A stretch of 64,000 nt of DNA, from positions 1 to 64,000 of the forward strand of contig CAZNEZ010000004.1 of NCBI GenBank assembly GCA_964572475.1. The letters are read 5' to 3'. The notes below the pieces were generated by a model that saw nothing but the letters and a program-made list of their open reading frames with translations, was not told the origin of the DNA and did no database searches. Within the stretch, counting starts at the first letter, position 1. Each line of letters starts with the position of its first letter. The position numbers and the translations under genes are program-made. This DNA comes from CAZNEZ01 sp964572475. Lineage in GTDB: Bacteria; Bacillota; Clostridia; Lachnospirales; Lachnospiraceae. Positions 25,602 to 33,408 of this stretch are shown in pieces.

Positions 25602-26474
25602 ATGGCCAACCTTGGTATAATGGGTAATACCCTACAGATACTAGATAAATATGGATTTTCTTTTCAAAAGAAATATGGGCAGAATTTCCTGATAGATACA
25701 AACATTTTGGAGCATATTATTGATTCGGCAGAGATAACAAAGGATGATTTGGTTCTTGAGATTGGACCAGGAATAGGGACAATGACACAGTATCTTTGCG
25801 AAAGAGCAAGAGAAGTTGTTGCAGTTGAGATTGATAGAGCACTTATTCCTATACTTGAGGATACATTGTCTGAGTATGACAATGTAACAGTTATTAATGA
25901 CGATGTGTTAAAAGTAGATATTGCACGAATTGCAGAAGAACATAATGCCGGCAGACCTATAAAGGTAGTAGCTAATCTACCATATTATATTACAACACCT
26001 ATTATAATGGGGCTTTTTGAGAGCCATGTTCCGATAGACAGTATTACAATTATGGTACAAAAAGAAGTTGCAGACAGGATGCAGGTTGGACCAGGAACAA
26101 AGGATTATGGAGCACTTTCGTTAGCTGTTCAGTATTATGCTAAGCCTGAGATAGTAGTCAATGTATCTCCTAACTGCTTTATTCCTAAGCCAAATGTCGG
26201 TTCAGCAGTTATCAGGCTTACCAGATATAAGACACCTGTTGTCGATGTTAAGGATGAAAAGCTAATGTTTAAGCTTATCAGAGCATCATTTAATCAAAGA
26301 CGTAAAACATTAATGAATGGACTTAATAATGCTCCAGATGTTAATTTTACAAAAGAACAGATTTTGAAAGCTATAGATATGATGGGTGAATCGCAAACAG
26401 TACGTGGAGAGACATTTACTTTGGAAAAGTTTGCACAGCTAAGCAATATATTTAGCTCTATGGATATGAAGTAA
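25602..26474 (+). CDS. rsmA: 16S rRNA dimethyladenosine transferase RsmA (KsgA)
   Basis: Dimethylates the two adjacent adenines near the 3' end of 16S rRNA during 30S maturation. The 290-residue protein has the SAM-binding motif VLEIGPGIGTMT, the acidic residue in VEIDRAL, and the catalytic NLPYYIT motif. The C-terminal domain SFNQRRKTLMNGL is also typical. AAGGAG lies six bases before the ATG. Third gene of the metG operon, 14 bp after tatD. Confidence 0.96.
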   Translation: MANLGIMGNTLQILDKYGFSFQKKYGQNFLIDTNILEHIIDSAEITKDDLVLEIGPGIGTMTQYLCERAREVVAVEIDRALIPILEDTLSEYDNVTVINDDVLKVDIARIAEEHNAGRPIKVVANLPYYITTPIIMGLFESHVPIDSITIMVQKEVADRMQVGPGTKDYGALSLAVQYYAKPEIVVNVSPNCFIPKPNVGSAVIRLTRYKTPVVDVKDEKLMFKLIRASFNQRRKTLMNGLNNAPDVNFTKEQILKAIDMMGESQTVRGETFTLEKFAQLSNIFSSMDMK

Positions 26475-26521
26475 TTAATGGAAGTTTTATAATACAAATA
26501 ATATTAAAAGAATAAAATATT

Positions 26522-26586
26522 ACACCCCCTCTTAACAGGAATGTTACGCCAACAAGTAGCATATACTAGTCTCATGGAGGGGGTGT
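26522..26586 (+). promoter_or_regulatory. Hairpin that can hide the next gene's ribosome binding site
   Basis: ACACCCCCTC (26522-26531) is an exact reverse complement of 26577-26586, which contains part of the GGAGGGGG Shine-Dalgarno stretch before the TTG start at 26591. The 45-base loop leaves room for alternative folding. Confidence 0.6.
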
Positions 26587-26590
26587 TCTT

Positions 26591-27481
26591 TTGAATTATA
26601 AACGACTGGTATCTTATATCTACATATATGAACAGGAGGTAAAAGGTAGTAACATCGGGTTTGCCAAGTTAGATTCCAGGGAAGACATTTGTAAACTAGC
26701 CGTAAATGTTAAAGTCCCGGAAGGCATGCAACAAGGTAGTTACAGTATTTTTCTTGTCAGACGTGAAGGCAAGGTTATGGAGGGAGTTAAGGTTGGTATT
26801 GCGAGGGTGATAAACGGAAACATAGAGTTTCGTAAAGAACTAAAGTCTTCAGATATTCTTAACACAGGATATTCTATTGATGATATTGATGGAATTTTAT
26901 TGACTAATGAAGCTGTAAAAAATCATGTTATGTTTTCTGAATGGGCAGATAAACCTATTGATTTTGCTGGATTTGTTGAGTTTGGTCAGGTAAATCATCC
27001 GGTTATAGAACTTATGCGTGACTACATAAAAGAAAACGATGATAGTCAAAATACCGTTAAAGAAAATACTAAAAGTATGGGTAATATTAATGAAACAGAT
27101 GAGGAAACAGTGGAAATAAAAATGGCAACTAAACCCAAGGACATTGTCTGGGAGGAATTTTTGAAGAGAGGTGAAAAGACAGAAGTACAGGGAAGAACAG
27201 AACTAGAGTGTGTGCGCATAAAACCTTGTGATATTGCAGCATTACCAAAAAAATACTGGATACTGGGAAGTAATAGCTTTGTATTACATGCATATTATAA
27301 TTATCGCTATCTGATTATGTGTCATAACGATATTGAAAAATACATGCTGCTGGTTCCAGGAATTTATACTTTAAATGAAAAAACAGCAGCCGCAATGTTT
27401 GGATTTTTAGAGTTTCTTGAAATAGGCGTTAATGATAAGAATGATAAATGGGGCTATTGGACGATGAAGATAGAGCCATAG
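26591..27481 (+). CDS. Hypothetical protein (possible DUF6128-type)
   Basis: A 296-residue soluble protein without signal peptide. The N-terminal 130 residues look like a beta-rich domain (ICKLAVNVKVPEGMQQGSYSIFLVRREGKVMEG), then comes a charged linker (about 150-195). The C-terminal 100 residues form a second domain ending in a YWTMKIEP motif. I associate this architecture with an uncharacterised Lachnospiraceae family (DUF6128), but the match is from memory. Start is TTG preceded by a strong GGAGGGGG site buried in a hairpin. Its 3' end overlaps the convergent membrane-protein gene by about 53 bp. Confidence 0.7.
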   Translation: MNYKRLVSYIYIYEQEVKGSNIGFAKLDSREDICKLAVNVKVPEGMQQGSYSIFLVRREGKVMEGVKVGIARVINGNIEFRKELKSSDILNTGYSIDDIDGILLTNEAVKNHVMFSEWADKPIDFAGFVEFGQVNHPVIELMRDYIKENDDSQNTVKENTKSMGNINETDEETVEIKMATKPKDIVWEEFLKRGEKTEVQGRTELECVRIKPCDIAALPKKYWILGSNSFVLHAYYNYRYLIMCHNDIEKYMLLVPGIYTLNEKTAAAMFGFLEFLEIGVNDKNDKWGYWTMKIEP

Positions 27482-28133
27482 AGGAATGATTTAATGCCAT
27501 TAATAGTTGTGAAGGAAGGTAAAAAAGCCACATTGCAACACCAGAAAAGTTTACAAGGTTACTTATTACAGGAACATTGTGGTAGGAGTAAAGATTAGAT
27601 AAAGCAACATTTATGTCACATAGCAAAATCAGGAGCAGGCTTAAAAGGAAAATTCGCCTGCTTCTGTTTTGTGTTAAGGTTGTAATTTCTGTAGTAACAA
27701 TAATAATATTTCCAAGAAGTGATAAAAAATAGAACACGGATAAAATAAGTAGTAAATCCACCGGAAAAAGTAAAAAATCAACATTTAGGCAAATAAGAAA
27801 TGTTAAAATTCCAATGAGTGCCAGATGTGACCATATCTTATTTATGCCTTTTAAATAAATATAATAGCATAATTCAACCATAATAAATGAACAGAGTCCA
27901 GGTAGGTATATATCTGTCATTACAAGAAAAAAATCTGAAAATACTGTAAAAGCCATAGCCGCTTTAATATAAAAAAAACTTTTTTCTGTAATCATATAAC
28001 AAAGAATAATAGAACTGAATTTTAAAAGGCTGGAAACATAAGGAGTTCCGCCTTGAGTGTCATTAATTAAAAATGCCATATATATTCCAACTTCAATTAT
28101 TAAAAAATAAGTAATTAATCTTGATTTATTCAT
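27429..28133 (-). CDS. Integral membrane protein, YhhN/lysoplasmalogenase-like
   Basis: A 234-residue protein with about seven to eight hydrophobic helices and short polar loops. The pattern KAAMAFTVFSDFFLVM...LPGLCSFIMVELCYYIYL recalls the YhhN (lysoplasmalogenase/TMEM86) family, in which conserved aspartates lie in the second and third helices, but the similarity is loose. Start has a GGTGGAG site very close to the ATG. The C-terminal 18 codons lie over the end of the convergent plus-strand gene. Whether the enzyme activity is retained cannot be told. Confidence 0.65.
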   Translation of the reverse strand: MNKSRLITYFLIIEVGIYMAFLINDTQGGTPYVSSLLKFSSIILCYMITEKSFFYIKAAMAFTVFSDFFLVMTDIYLPGLCSFIMVELCYYIYLKGINKIWSHLALIGILTFLICLNVDFLLFPVDLLLILSVFYFLSLLGNIIIVTTEITTLTQNRSRRIFLLSLLLILLCDINVALSNLYSYHNVPVISNLVNFSGVAMWLFYLPSQLLMALNHSSMALSSSSNSPIYHSYH

Positions 28134-28267
28134 TCTCCACCTTTTCAGCTTAATATAAAAGCATTTGAGTTTACATCATATACAGACAGAATAATTAATG
28201 TTGTATAGTGCTTTAATAGTGTTTGCAAAAACCATAAAAATATGAGCAAAAATACGCAATTGCTCCA

Positions 28268-28296
28268 TTGTTTTCTATTATCGGATATGCTAAAAT
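28268..28296 (+). promoter_or_regulatory. Promoter of the HD-GYP-like gene
   Basis: TTGTTT (28268-28273), a 17-bp spacer, and an extended -10 TGC-TAAAAT (28291-28296). It is in the 210-bp gap between two divergent genes. Confidence 0.6.
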
Positions 28297-28343
28297 AGAA
28301 AATACGTTGGTTTAATATAATAAACAGATGGAATGGAGATTTT

Positions 28344-29462
28344 ATGCGTTTTGTTAAAGCAAAAGACTTGAAAAAAGGAATGAGGCTGGGAAAACCTATA
28401 TTCAACAAAAACGGGGTATTACTGTATGATAGGGATACATTATTGACGAATCAGGGCATTAATAGTATTAACAATTTCAAACTTATTGGAATATACATAT
28501 TAGAGCCAGCTGAACCTCTTGCACCTATGACAGAAGATGACAGGGAATTTGAAAAATTTCAGACTATGAGTGTTTTTAGTCTAAAAGAAGATTTGGAACT
28601 TATGCAGCAAGGTAAGTCTATTAAGAATCTTAATAAACTGGTCAATCTTATAGATGTTAAGTATGGTAAGATGAACAATAAGATAATATTCCAACAGAAT
28701 TTAAGAAGCTATGAAGATTATGTTTTTAAGCATTCGCTTAATACAGCAATATTAGCTGCTCTAATGTGTTCTGTAATGAAGCTTAGTAAGACTGACAGGC
28801 AGGATACTATAATGGCTGCGCTTATACATGATTTGGGAGATATGCAGATTCCAGAAGAATTATTCGAGAAAGGCTCTAGTTTAAGTGATAAGGCAGATAT
28901 TGTTGCATTGGCTGAATATCGTAGCGCAGGATATCAAAAGATTATGAATGACACAAATATAAGTGCAGGAGTAAGATCGATAATTGCTCAAAAGTACAAA
29001 TTTGGTAATTCTATTGAGAGTGGGAATCCAGATAATGCGTTCAAATATACAAAAGCTTCAAGAATACTTTATATTGCTGAATTCTTTGATAAGATGACAG
29101 CTATGAAAGTGGATGATGAGCCAGATTCAGATGTTGTAGTTACCAGATATCTTATGGCTGAAAAAGACAGATATTCAGAGGAAGTTGTATCTGCACTTGT
29201 GAATTGCGTGAAGATATTATATCCAGGTGTATGCGTAGAACTTTCTAATGGCCAGACCGGTTTGGTTATTAAAGGTAATGATACGGATATCTTAAGGCCA
29301 ATAGTATTGCAGTTTGAGAATAACAAGATAGTGGATCTTTCTGATGAAGAAGTTTTTAAAACCATTCAGATTCGTGATGTTATGAAGACTATGGATAAAC
29401 GTATTAAGATTGATCAGAAGACAATTGATGAATATATGGAAAAATACAGTAAATTAGTATAA
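28344..29462 (+). CDS. HD-GYP-like domain protein (divergent)
   Basis: A 372-residue protein. The N-terminal 50 residues form the small beta-domain often found before HD-GYP modules (KAKDLKKGMRLGKPIFNKNGVLL). The HD core includes HSLNTA (about 130) and the metal-binding HD pair in LIHDLGD (about 162). The GYP region is altered: the usual HHExxDGxGYP is replaced by AEYRSAGYQKI, so the second half of the active site is degenerate. A c-di-GMP phosphodiesterase or a c-di-GMP-binding role is possible. The start has GGAATGGAG upstream and there is a dedicated promoter. Confidence 0.8.
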   Translation: MRFVKAKDLKKGMRLGKPIFNKNGVLLYDRDTLLTNQGINSINNFKLIGIYILEPAEPLAPMTEDDREFEKFQTMSVFSLKEDLELMQQGKSIKNLNKLVNLIDVKYGKMNNKIIFQQNLRSYEDYVFKHSLNTAILAALMCSVMKLSKTDRQDTIMAALIHDLGDMQIPEELFEKGSSLSDKADIVALAEYRSAGYQKIMNDTNISAGVRSIIAQKYKFGNSIESGNPDNAFKYTKASRILYIAEFFDKMTAMKVDDEPDSDVVVTRYLMAEKDRYSEEVVSALVNCVKILYPGVCVELSNGQTGLVIKGNDTDILRPIVLQFENNKIVDLSDEEVFKTIQIRDVMKTMDKRIKIDQKTIDEYMEKYSKLV

Positions 29463-29471
29463 AGTTTTACC

Positions 29472-29939
29472 TTAATTTGCTCTTTTATTGTTACGAAGCT
29501 CTTTAAAGAATGTTTTCATAAGTTCGCTGCATTCATCTGCCATTATTCCAGATTCTACATATACTTGATGGTTAAATTCTTTAACATTGAGAAGATTCAT
29601 AATAGAACCAGCGCATCCGGCTTTAGGGTTCATACATCCGATGTAGACTTCTTTGATTCGGGATTGAACTATGGCACCAGAACACATTTGACAGGGTTCA
29701 AGCGTAACATACATTTTACAGTTATCAAGACGCCAGTCGCCAAGCACGCGGCTGGCTTTTCGTATAGCATTAAGTTCAGCATGTGAAAGAGTATTCTTGT
29801 CAATGGTACGTCGGTTATATCCACGTGCAATTATCTTTCCTTCATATACTATAACGCAGCCGATAGGAACTTCTCCTATGGAATATGCTTTTTTAGCCTG
29901 TTTTAAGGCTTCTTTCATATATATAGTGTTATCAGTCAT
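29472..29939 (-). CDS. tadA: tRNA-specific adenosine-34 deaminase
   Basis: Converts adenosine to inosine at the wobble position of tRNA-Arg(ACG). The 155-residue cytidine-deaminase fold has the zinc and catalytic residues in HAE (53-55) and PCxxC (82-86, PCQMC), plus the conserved VGAVIV-like strand GEVPIGCVIV. Length is standard. It is convergent with the HD-GYP-like gene, with only 9 bp between the stop codons. Confidence 0.95.
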   Translation of the reverse strand: MTDNTIYMKEALKQAKKAYSIGEVPIGCVIVYEGKIIARGYNRRTIDKNTLSHAELNAIRKASRVLGDWRLDNCKMYVTLEPCQMCSGAIVQSRIKEVYIGCMNPKAGCAGSIMNLLNVKEFNHQVYVESGIMADECSELMKTFFKELRNNKRAN

Positions 29940-30040
29940 TGTGTGCTCCTATCTAATAATGTATATTGCACTTGCAATCATTTTGTCGGTATATTATTAT
30001 ATAATACTAACATTTCTTTTGAAAATGTCAACGAAATGAG

Positions 30041-30082
30041 ACAAATCTTCATATGTATTATGAAACAAATCTTCATATGTAT
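30041..30082. repeat. 18-bp tandem direct repeat in the tadA-nrdG gap
   Basis: ACAAATCTTCATATGTAT occurs at 30041-30058 and again at 30065-30082 (24-bp period). It lies in the divergent region between tadA and the activase gene, where it could bind a regulator. The rest of this 245-bp gap shows nothing distinct. Confidence 0.75.
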
Positions 30083-30185
30083 ATAGGATAATTCTAAATG
30101 CACATGCATTAAATAATGGTCGTATCATATGTTTAAATATGTTATTATAAAAAGTATTAAAGTTTATACAAAGAGAGGCAATACA

Positions 30186-30857
30186 TTGAAAATTCATGGA
30201 TTTAACAAGACTACATTACTTGACTACCCAGGTCGTTTAGCAGCTACAATTTTTCTAGGAGATTGTAATTTTAGATGTCCATTTTGTCATAATATGAATC
30301 TTGTTCTTAATAGTAAAGAAGAGCCTTATATCGAGGACAAAGAGGTACTTGAGTATCTTGATAAAAGAAAGAATATTCTTGAAGGAGTATGTATTTCAGG
30401 CGGTGAGCCAACACTTCATCTTGAACTCACCGACTTTATTAGAGAAATCAAGAAGTTAGGGCTTAATGTAAAATTAGACAGCAATGGTTATAGACCTGAG
30501 ATAATAATGAATCTAAAAGAAGAGGGACTAATTGATTATATTGCGATGGATATTAAGGCCCCTAAGGATAAATACTGCCAGGTTGCAGGTGTTAAATCTT
30601 TGGATATGGATAGAATTCAGAAAAGTATTGATTATATCATGAACAATTTTGATGAGTATGAGTTTAGAACAACAGTTGTTAAAGAATTACATACCAGAGA
30701 TGATATTCTAAATATTGCAGGGTGGTTAAAGGGATGCAAAAAGTATAAGCTGCAAAATTATAGAGAATCAGAAGGTGTTATGGTTGCAGGTTTTTCATCA
30801 TATACAGATAAAGAATTAGATACCCTGCAAAGAGAGGTTGACTTAATATGGAGCTGA
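30186..30857 (+). CDS. Anaerobic ribonucleotide reductase activating protein-like radical SAM enzyme
   Basis: A 223-residue radical SAM protein of the NrdG2/PFL-activase-like family (TIGR02495 type). The [4Fe-4S] ligands are C27, C31 and C34 in CNFRCPFC, followed by a GGEPTLH SAM-binding motif. It would install a glycyl radical on an anaerobic enzyme such as NrdD, which is not in the window. I use TTG at 30186 with an AGAGAGG site rather than the ATG at 30129; the former begins with the conserved KIHGFNKTTLLDYPG. The gene overlaps the following acetyltransferase by 10 bp. Confidence 0.9.
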   Translation: MKIHGFNKTTLLDYPGRLAATIFLGDCNFRCPFCHNMNLVLNSKEEPYIEDKEVLEYLDKRKNILEGVCISGGEPTLHLELTDFIREIKKLGLNVKLDSNGYRPEIIMNLKEEGLIDYIAMDIKAPKDKYCQVAGVKSLDMDRIQKSIDYIMNNFDEYEFRTTVVKELHTRDDILNIAGWLKGCKKYKLQNYRESEGVMVAGFSSYTDKELDTLQREVDLIWS

Positions 30858-31408
30858 CATATGAAACGGAGAGGTTAAGTCTTAGAATATTAAATGAGTC
30901 TAATAGTAAAATGGTGTTAGACTTTTTGTGGCGTAATAAAGAAATATTTGAGCCATATGAGACTGTAAAGTCTGGAGATTACTATACGCAGGAATATCAG
31001 AGAAAAACGTTATCAACGGAATTTAGGCAGATAGCGCATTTTAATTATATGAGATTTTATGTATTTAAGAAAAATTATCCGGATACAATTATTGGAACTG
31101 TATCATTTGGCAACTTTCTTGGAGAACCATATCATTCTTGCGCATTAGGATACAAATTTGATTTGTTGTTTCAGCATAATGGATATGCCGCAGAAGCGAT
31201 TGAAAAAGCCGTTGAAGTAGTATTTAATGAGATGAATATTCATAGAATAGAAGCATTTATAATGCCTATCAATCAGCCATCTATAAGACTTATTAACAGA
31301 TTAGCATTTACATTTGAGGGAATGAGCAAAGAGCTAATCAGAGTAAATGGAGAGTGGAAGGACCACTACAGGTATGCGCGGGTGATTAAAAAGTCTGATA
31401 ACAAGTAG
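30848..31408 (+). CDS. GNAT-family N-acetyltransferase (RimJ/RimL-like)
   Basis: A 186-residue acetyltransferase of the RimJ/RimL branch. The N-terminus ETERLSLRIL is typical, as are the core strand-helix HNGYAAEAIEKAVEVVF (acetyl-CoA loop) and the later RIEAFIMPINQPSIRLINRLAFTFEG. It may acetylate a protein N-terminus or a small amine. It overlaps the preceding activase gene by 10 bp, indicating cotranscription, though the functional link is not clear. Confidence 0.9.
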   Translation: MELTYETERLSLRILNESNSKMVLDFLWRNKEIFEPYETVKSGDYYTQEYQRKTLSTEFRQIAHFNYMRFYVFKKNYPDTIIGTVSFGNFLGEPYHSCALGYKFDLLFQHNGYAAEAIEKAVEVVFNEMNIHRIEAFIMPINQPSIRLINRLAFTFEGMSKELIRVNGEWKDHYRYARVIKKSDNK

Positions 31409-31471
31409 ACAGCTATTGAATTAGATAAAAACAACAAAAAACGAATAGAATATTGCTAGGAAAAAGCAATA

Positions 31472-31500
31472 TTGACAATATTTTACAAAAGATATATAAT
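31472..31500 (+). promoter_or_regulatory. Consensus sigma-A promoter of the first beta-propeller gene
   Basis: TTGACA (31472-31477), exactly 17 bp, TATAAT (31495-31500): a full consensus. It gives a leader of about 165 nt before the start at 31673. Confidence 0.85.
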
Positions 31501-31672
31501 CAATTTATCTGAAACGTGTGGTAAAGAGGAGCGCGTATATAGAGAATAGTAACAAGCGGTCATATTATAAAAATTGGAGAAAGTACAAGGGAAAACACAA
31601 TAAAGTCAGGAGATACAATAACATTAAAGTAAAAGATTAACTGTTAATAAACATTATACTAGGAGGGCTGGT

Positions 31673-33253
31673 ATGAAAATGAAAAAAAGAACGGTAGTTA
31701 TAGCATTATTAGTTATATTTTTACTTGCAGGAGGTATTGGTACAGGGTATTACATTAGCGAACACACAGTGGTGGCAAGCCAGATATCTAACGATATATA
31801 TACATATACGAATCGCTATGGAGTTGAAGAAATACTTGATCATATTAACCAGAAGAATAAATATAGTACATATGACAGGTATAGTACATATAAGAATAAT
31901 TCCGATGATAAGACAGATTTTGATGATATGAATCTGTCTGTTTTTGATGAAGATATTCTATATACCACTGTATCAGATAAAATCTGCATATACAAAGTTG
32001 ATGATAAAGGAAAGAATAGTCTTCTTTCTTCTATAGAGTTGGATAGTGAAGATTCTTTATCTCAGATATTTTTATATAAGGGACAGTTAATCAATCTAAC
32101 TAATGGAAGTGATAATGATACCACAATCAGGGTTATAGATGTATCAGATAATAGTAATCCCAAGATTAGCAAGACTATAAAGGTGAAAGGAACTGTGGAG
32201 AATGTTGGAATAAGTGGACATTATATGCATATTGTTACCAATATAACTTCAAAATACAAAGCTGATAAAGATGATAGATATGATATTAGCTATATTGAGG
32301 ATGTTCCATATAATGAGATAATGGTGGATACTTTAGCCGGATATTGTATAACAAATGAAATAACAATAATAGATTTGGAGGATTCTTTTAAAATAACAGA
32401 TGAAAAAGTAATAATTAATGCTTCCTCATACACTTATATGACTAATAATTATATCTATATGCTATGTGAGGATGTATCAAATACAATAGCGCATGTTATT
32501 CGTGTTGAAATAAGCCAGGGTTTAGTAAGTGATGTAAGGGAAACAAACCTTAATAGTTCAAGTTTCTTAAGTTTCTTGAATATAGATCGTATTGATGTTC
32601 AGGCCGCAAATGAAAAAGATGGTTGCTTAAGACTTCTTATGACACAAAGGGGTGGGGAGGATATAGTATTTATATTTGATAAGGAGCTTGACCTATTAAA
32701 AAGCATAAACATTCCTAAAATCAAAGGTCATTTGGACTATAATTATATGTGTTCGGTAAAGTTTTATGATAATAAGATTTCATATATTATGATTAATGAT
32801 GAGTTGGGATTAGATACATATGAGAATGTAGCATATTCGGAAGGAATACTTAATAAAGTGGATTTTACGGATTTAGAAAATCCAAAGATTACTTCAAATA
32901 TTATAGATAATAAGGAATTACTTCCGCTTATCTATGATGGGGAAGATTATCTTTTGATGGGAAAAATAGGCGATGCCAGAACAGTATACTTTAACCAAGA
33001 CAAAAGTATGTGTGGAATGGTAACATCTGCATATTGCTTAGAGAATAGCGATGAGGCACCTATTATAAAATATAGTCTATACTCGCTAAAAGATGGAAAT
33101 ATAGAAAATATAATGACAGCAGACCTTAATGATAAAGGTGAAGTAGGTAAAGTTGGAGTGTATATTGAAAACTTTGCAGTACAAAGTTTTATTAAGGATA
33201 ACTACCTGTATATTACGGGGATTGGTAATGATGTCAAGAGCTACAAATTATGA
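31673..33253 (+). CDS. Membrane-anchored beta-propeller-domain protein A
   Basis: A 526-residue protein with one N-terminal transmembrane helix (residues about 7-27) and an extracellular remainder. Repeated phrases such as IRVIDVSDNSNPKIS and ITIIDLEDSFKITDEKV match the secreted beta-propeller family (PF09826-like, distantly WD40-related). A paralogue follows at 33409 with the same layout and about the same length. Start has AGGAGGG with a five-base spacer. Function is unknown; surface sensing, adhesion or anti-sigma-type roles have all been suggested for such topologies. Confidence 0.82.
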   Translation: MKMKKRTVVIALLVIFLLAGGIGTGYYISEHTVVASQISNDIYTYTNRYGVEEILDHINQKNKYSTYDRYSTYKNNSDDKTDFDDMNLSVFDEDILYTTVSDKICIYKVDDKGKNSLLSSIELDSEDSLSQIFLYKGQLINLTNGSDNDTTIRVIDVSDNSNPKISKTIKVKGTVENVGISGHYMHIVTNITSKYKADKDDRYDISYIEDVPYNEIMVDTLAGYCITNEITIIDLEDSFKITDEKVIINASSYTYMTNNYIYMLCEDVSNTIAHVIRVEISQGLVSDVRETNLNSSSFLSFLNIDRIDVQAANEKDGCLRLLMTQRGGEDIVFIFDKELDLLKSINIPKIKGHLDYNYMCSVKFYDNKISYIMINDELGLDTYENVAYSEGILNKVDFTDLENPKITSNIIDNKELLPLIYDGEDYLLMGKIGDARTVYFNQDKSMCGMVTSAYCLENSDEAPIIKYSLYSLKDGNIENIMTADLNDKGEVGKVGVYIENFAVQSFIKDNYLYITGIGNDVKSYKL

Positions 33254-33341
33254 AAGATAAGACCAGAATATAGGAAGATATAGAGGCAAAAGTATGGAAT
33301 CAAGTAGAATAAAAAAATAAAATAAAAAAAGTTAAGAAAAA

Positions 33342-33373
33342 GGTGTTGTAAAAGCAGGATAAAACTCGTTTGT
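33342..33373 (+). promoter_or_regulatory. Bipartite upstream element, copy 1
   Basis: GGTGTTGTAAAAG, six variable bases, then AAAACTCGTTTGT, ending 35 nt before the start codon at 33409. The same two 13-base blocks with the same spacing recur at 35101. The layout (TGTAAA block, then a CGTTT block 14 bp further on) resembles an extracytoplasmic-function sigma promoter. Confidence 0.6.
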
Positions 33374-33408
33374 GTATGTCGCATATTTAAGACGGAATGG
33401 AGAGTTGT

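Noticed and set aside
28145..28408. An 87-codon minus-strand frame over the HD-GYP promoter and start
   Set aside because: It overlaps the start of a well-supported gene and its promoter, and shows no family features.
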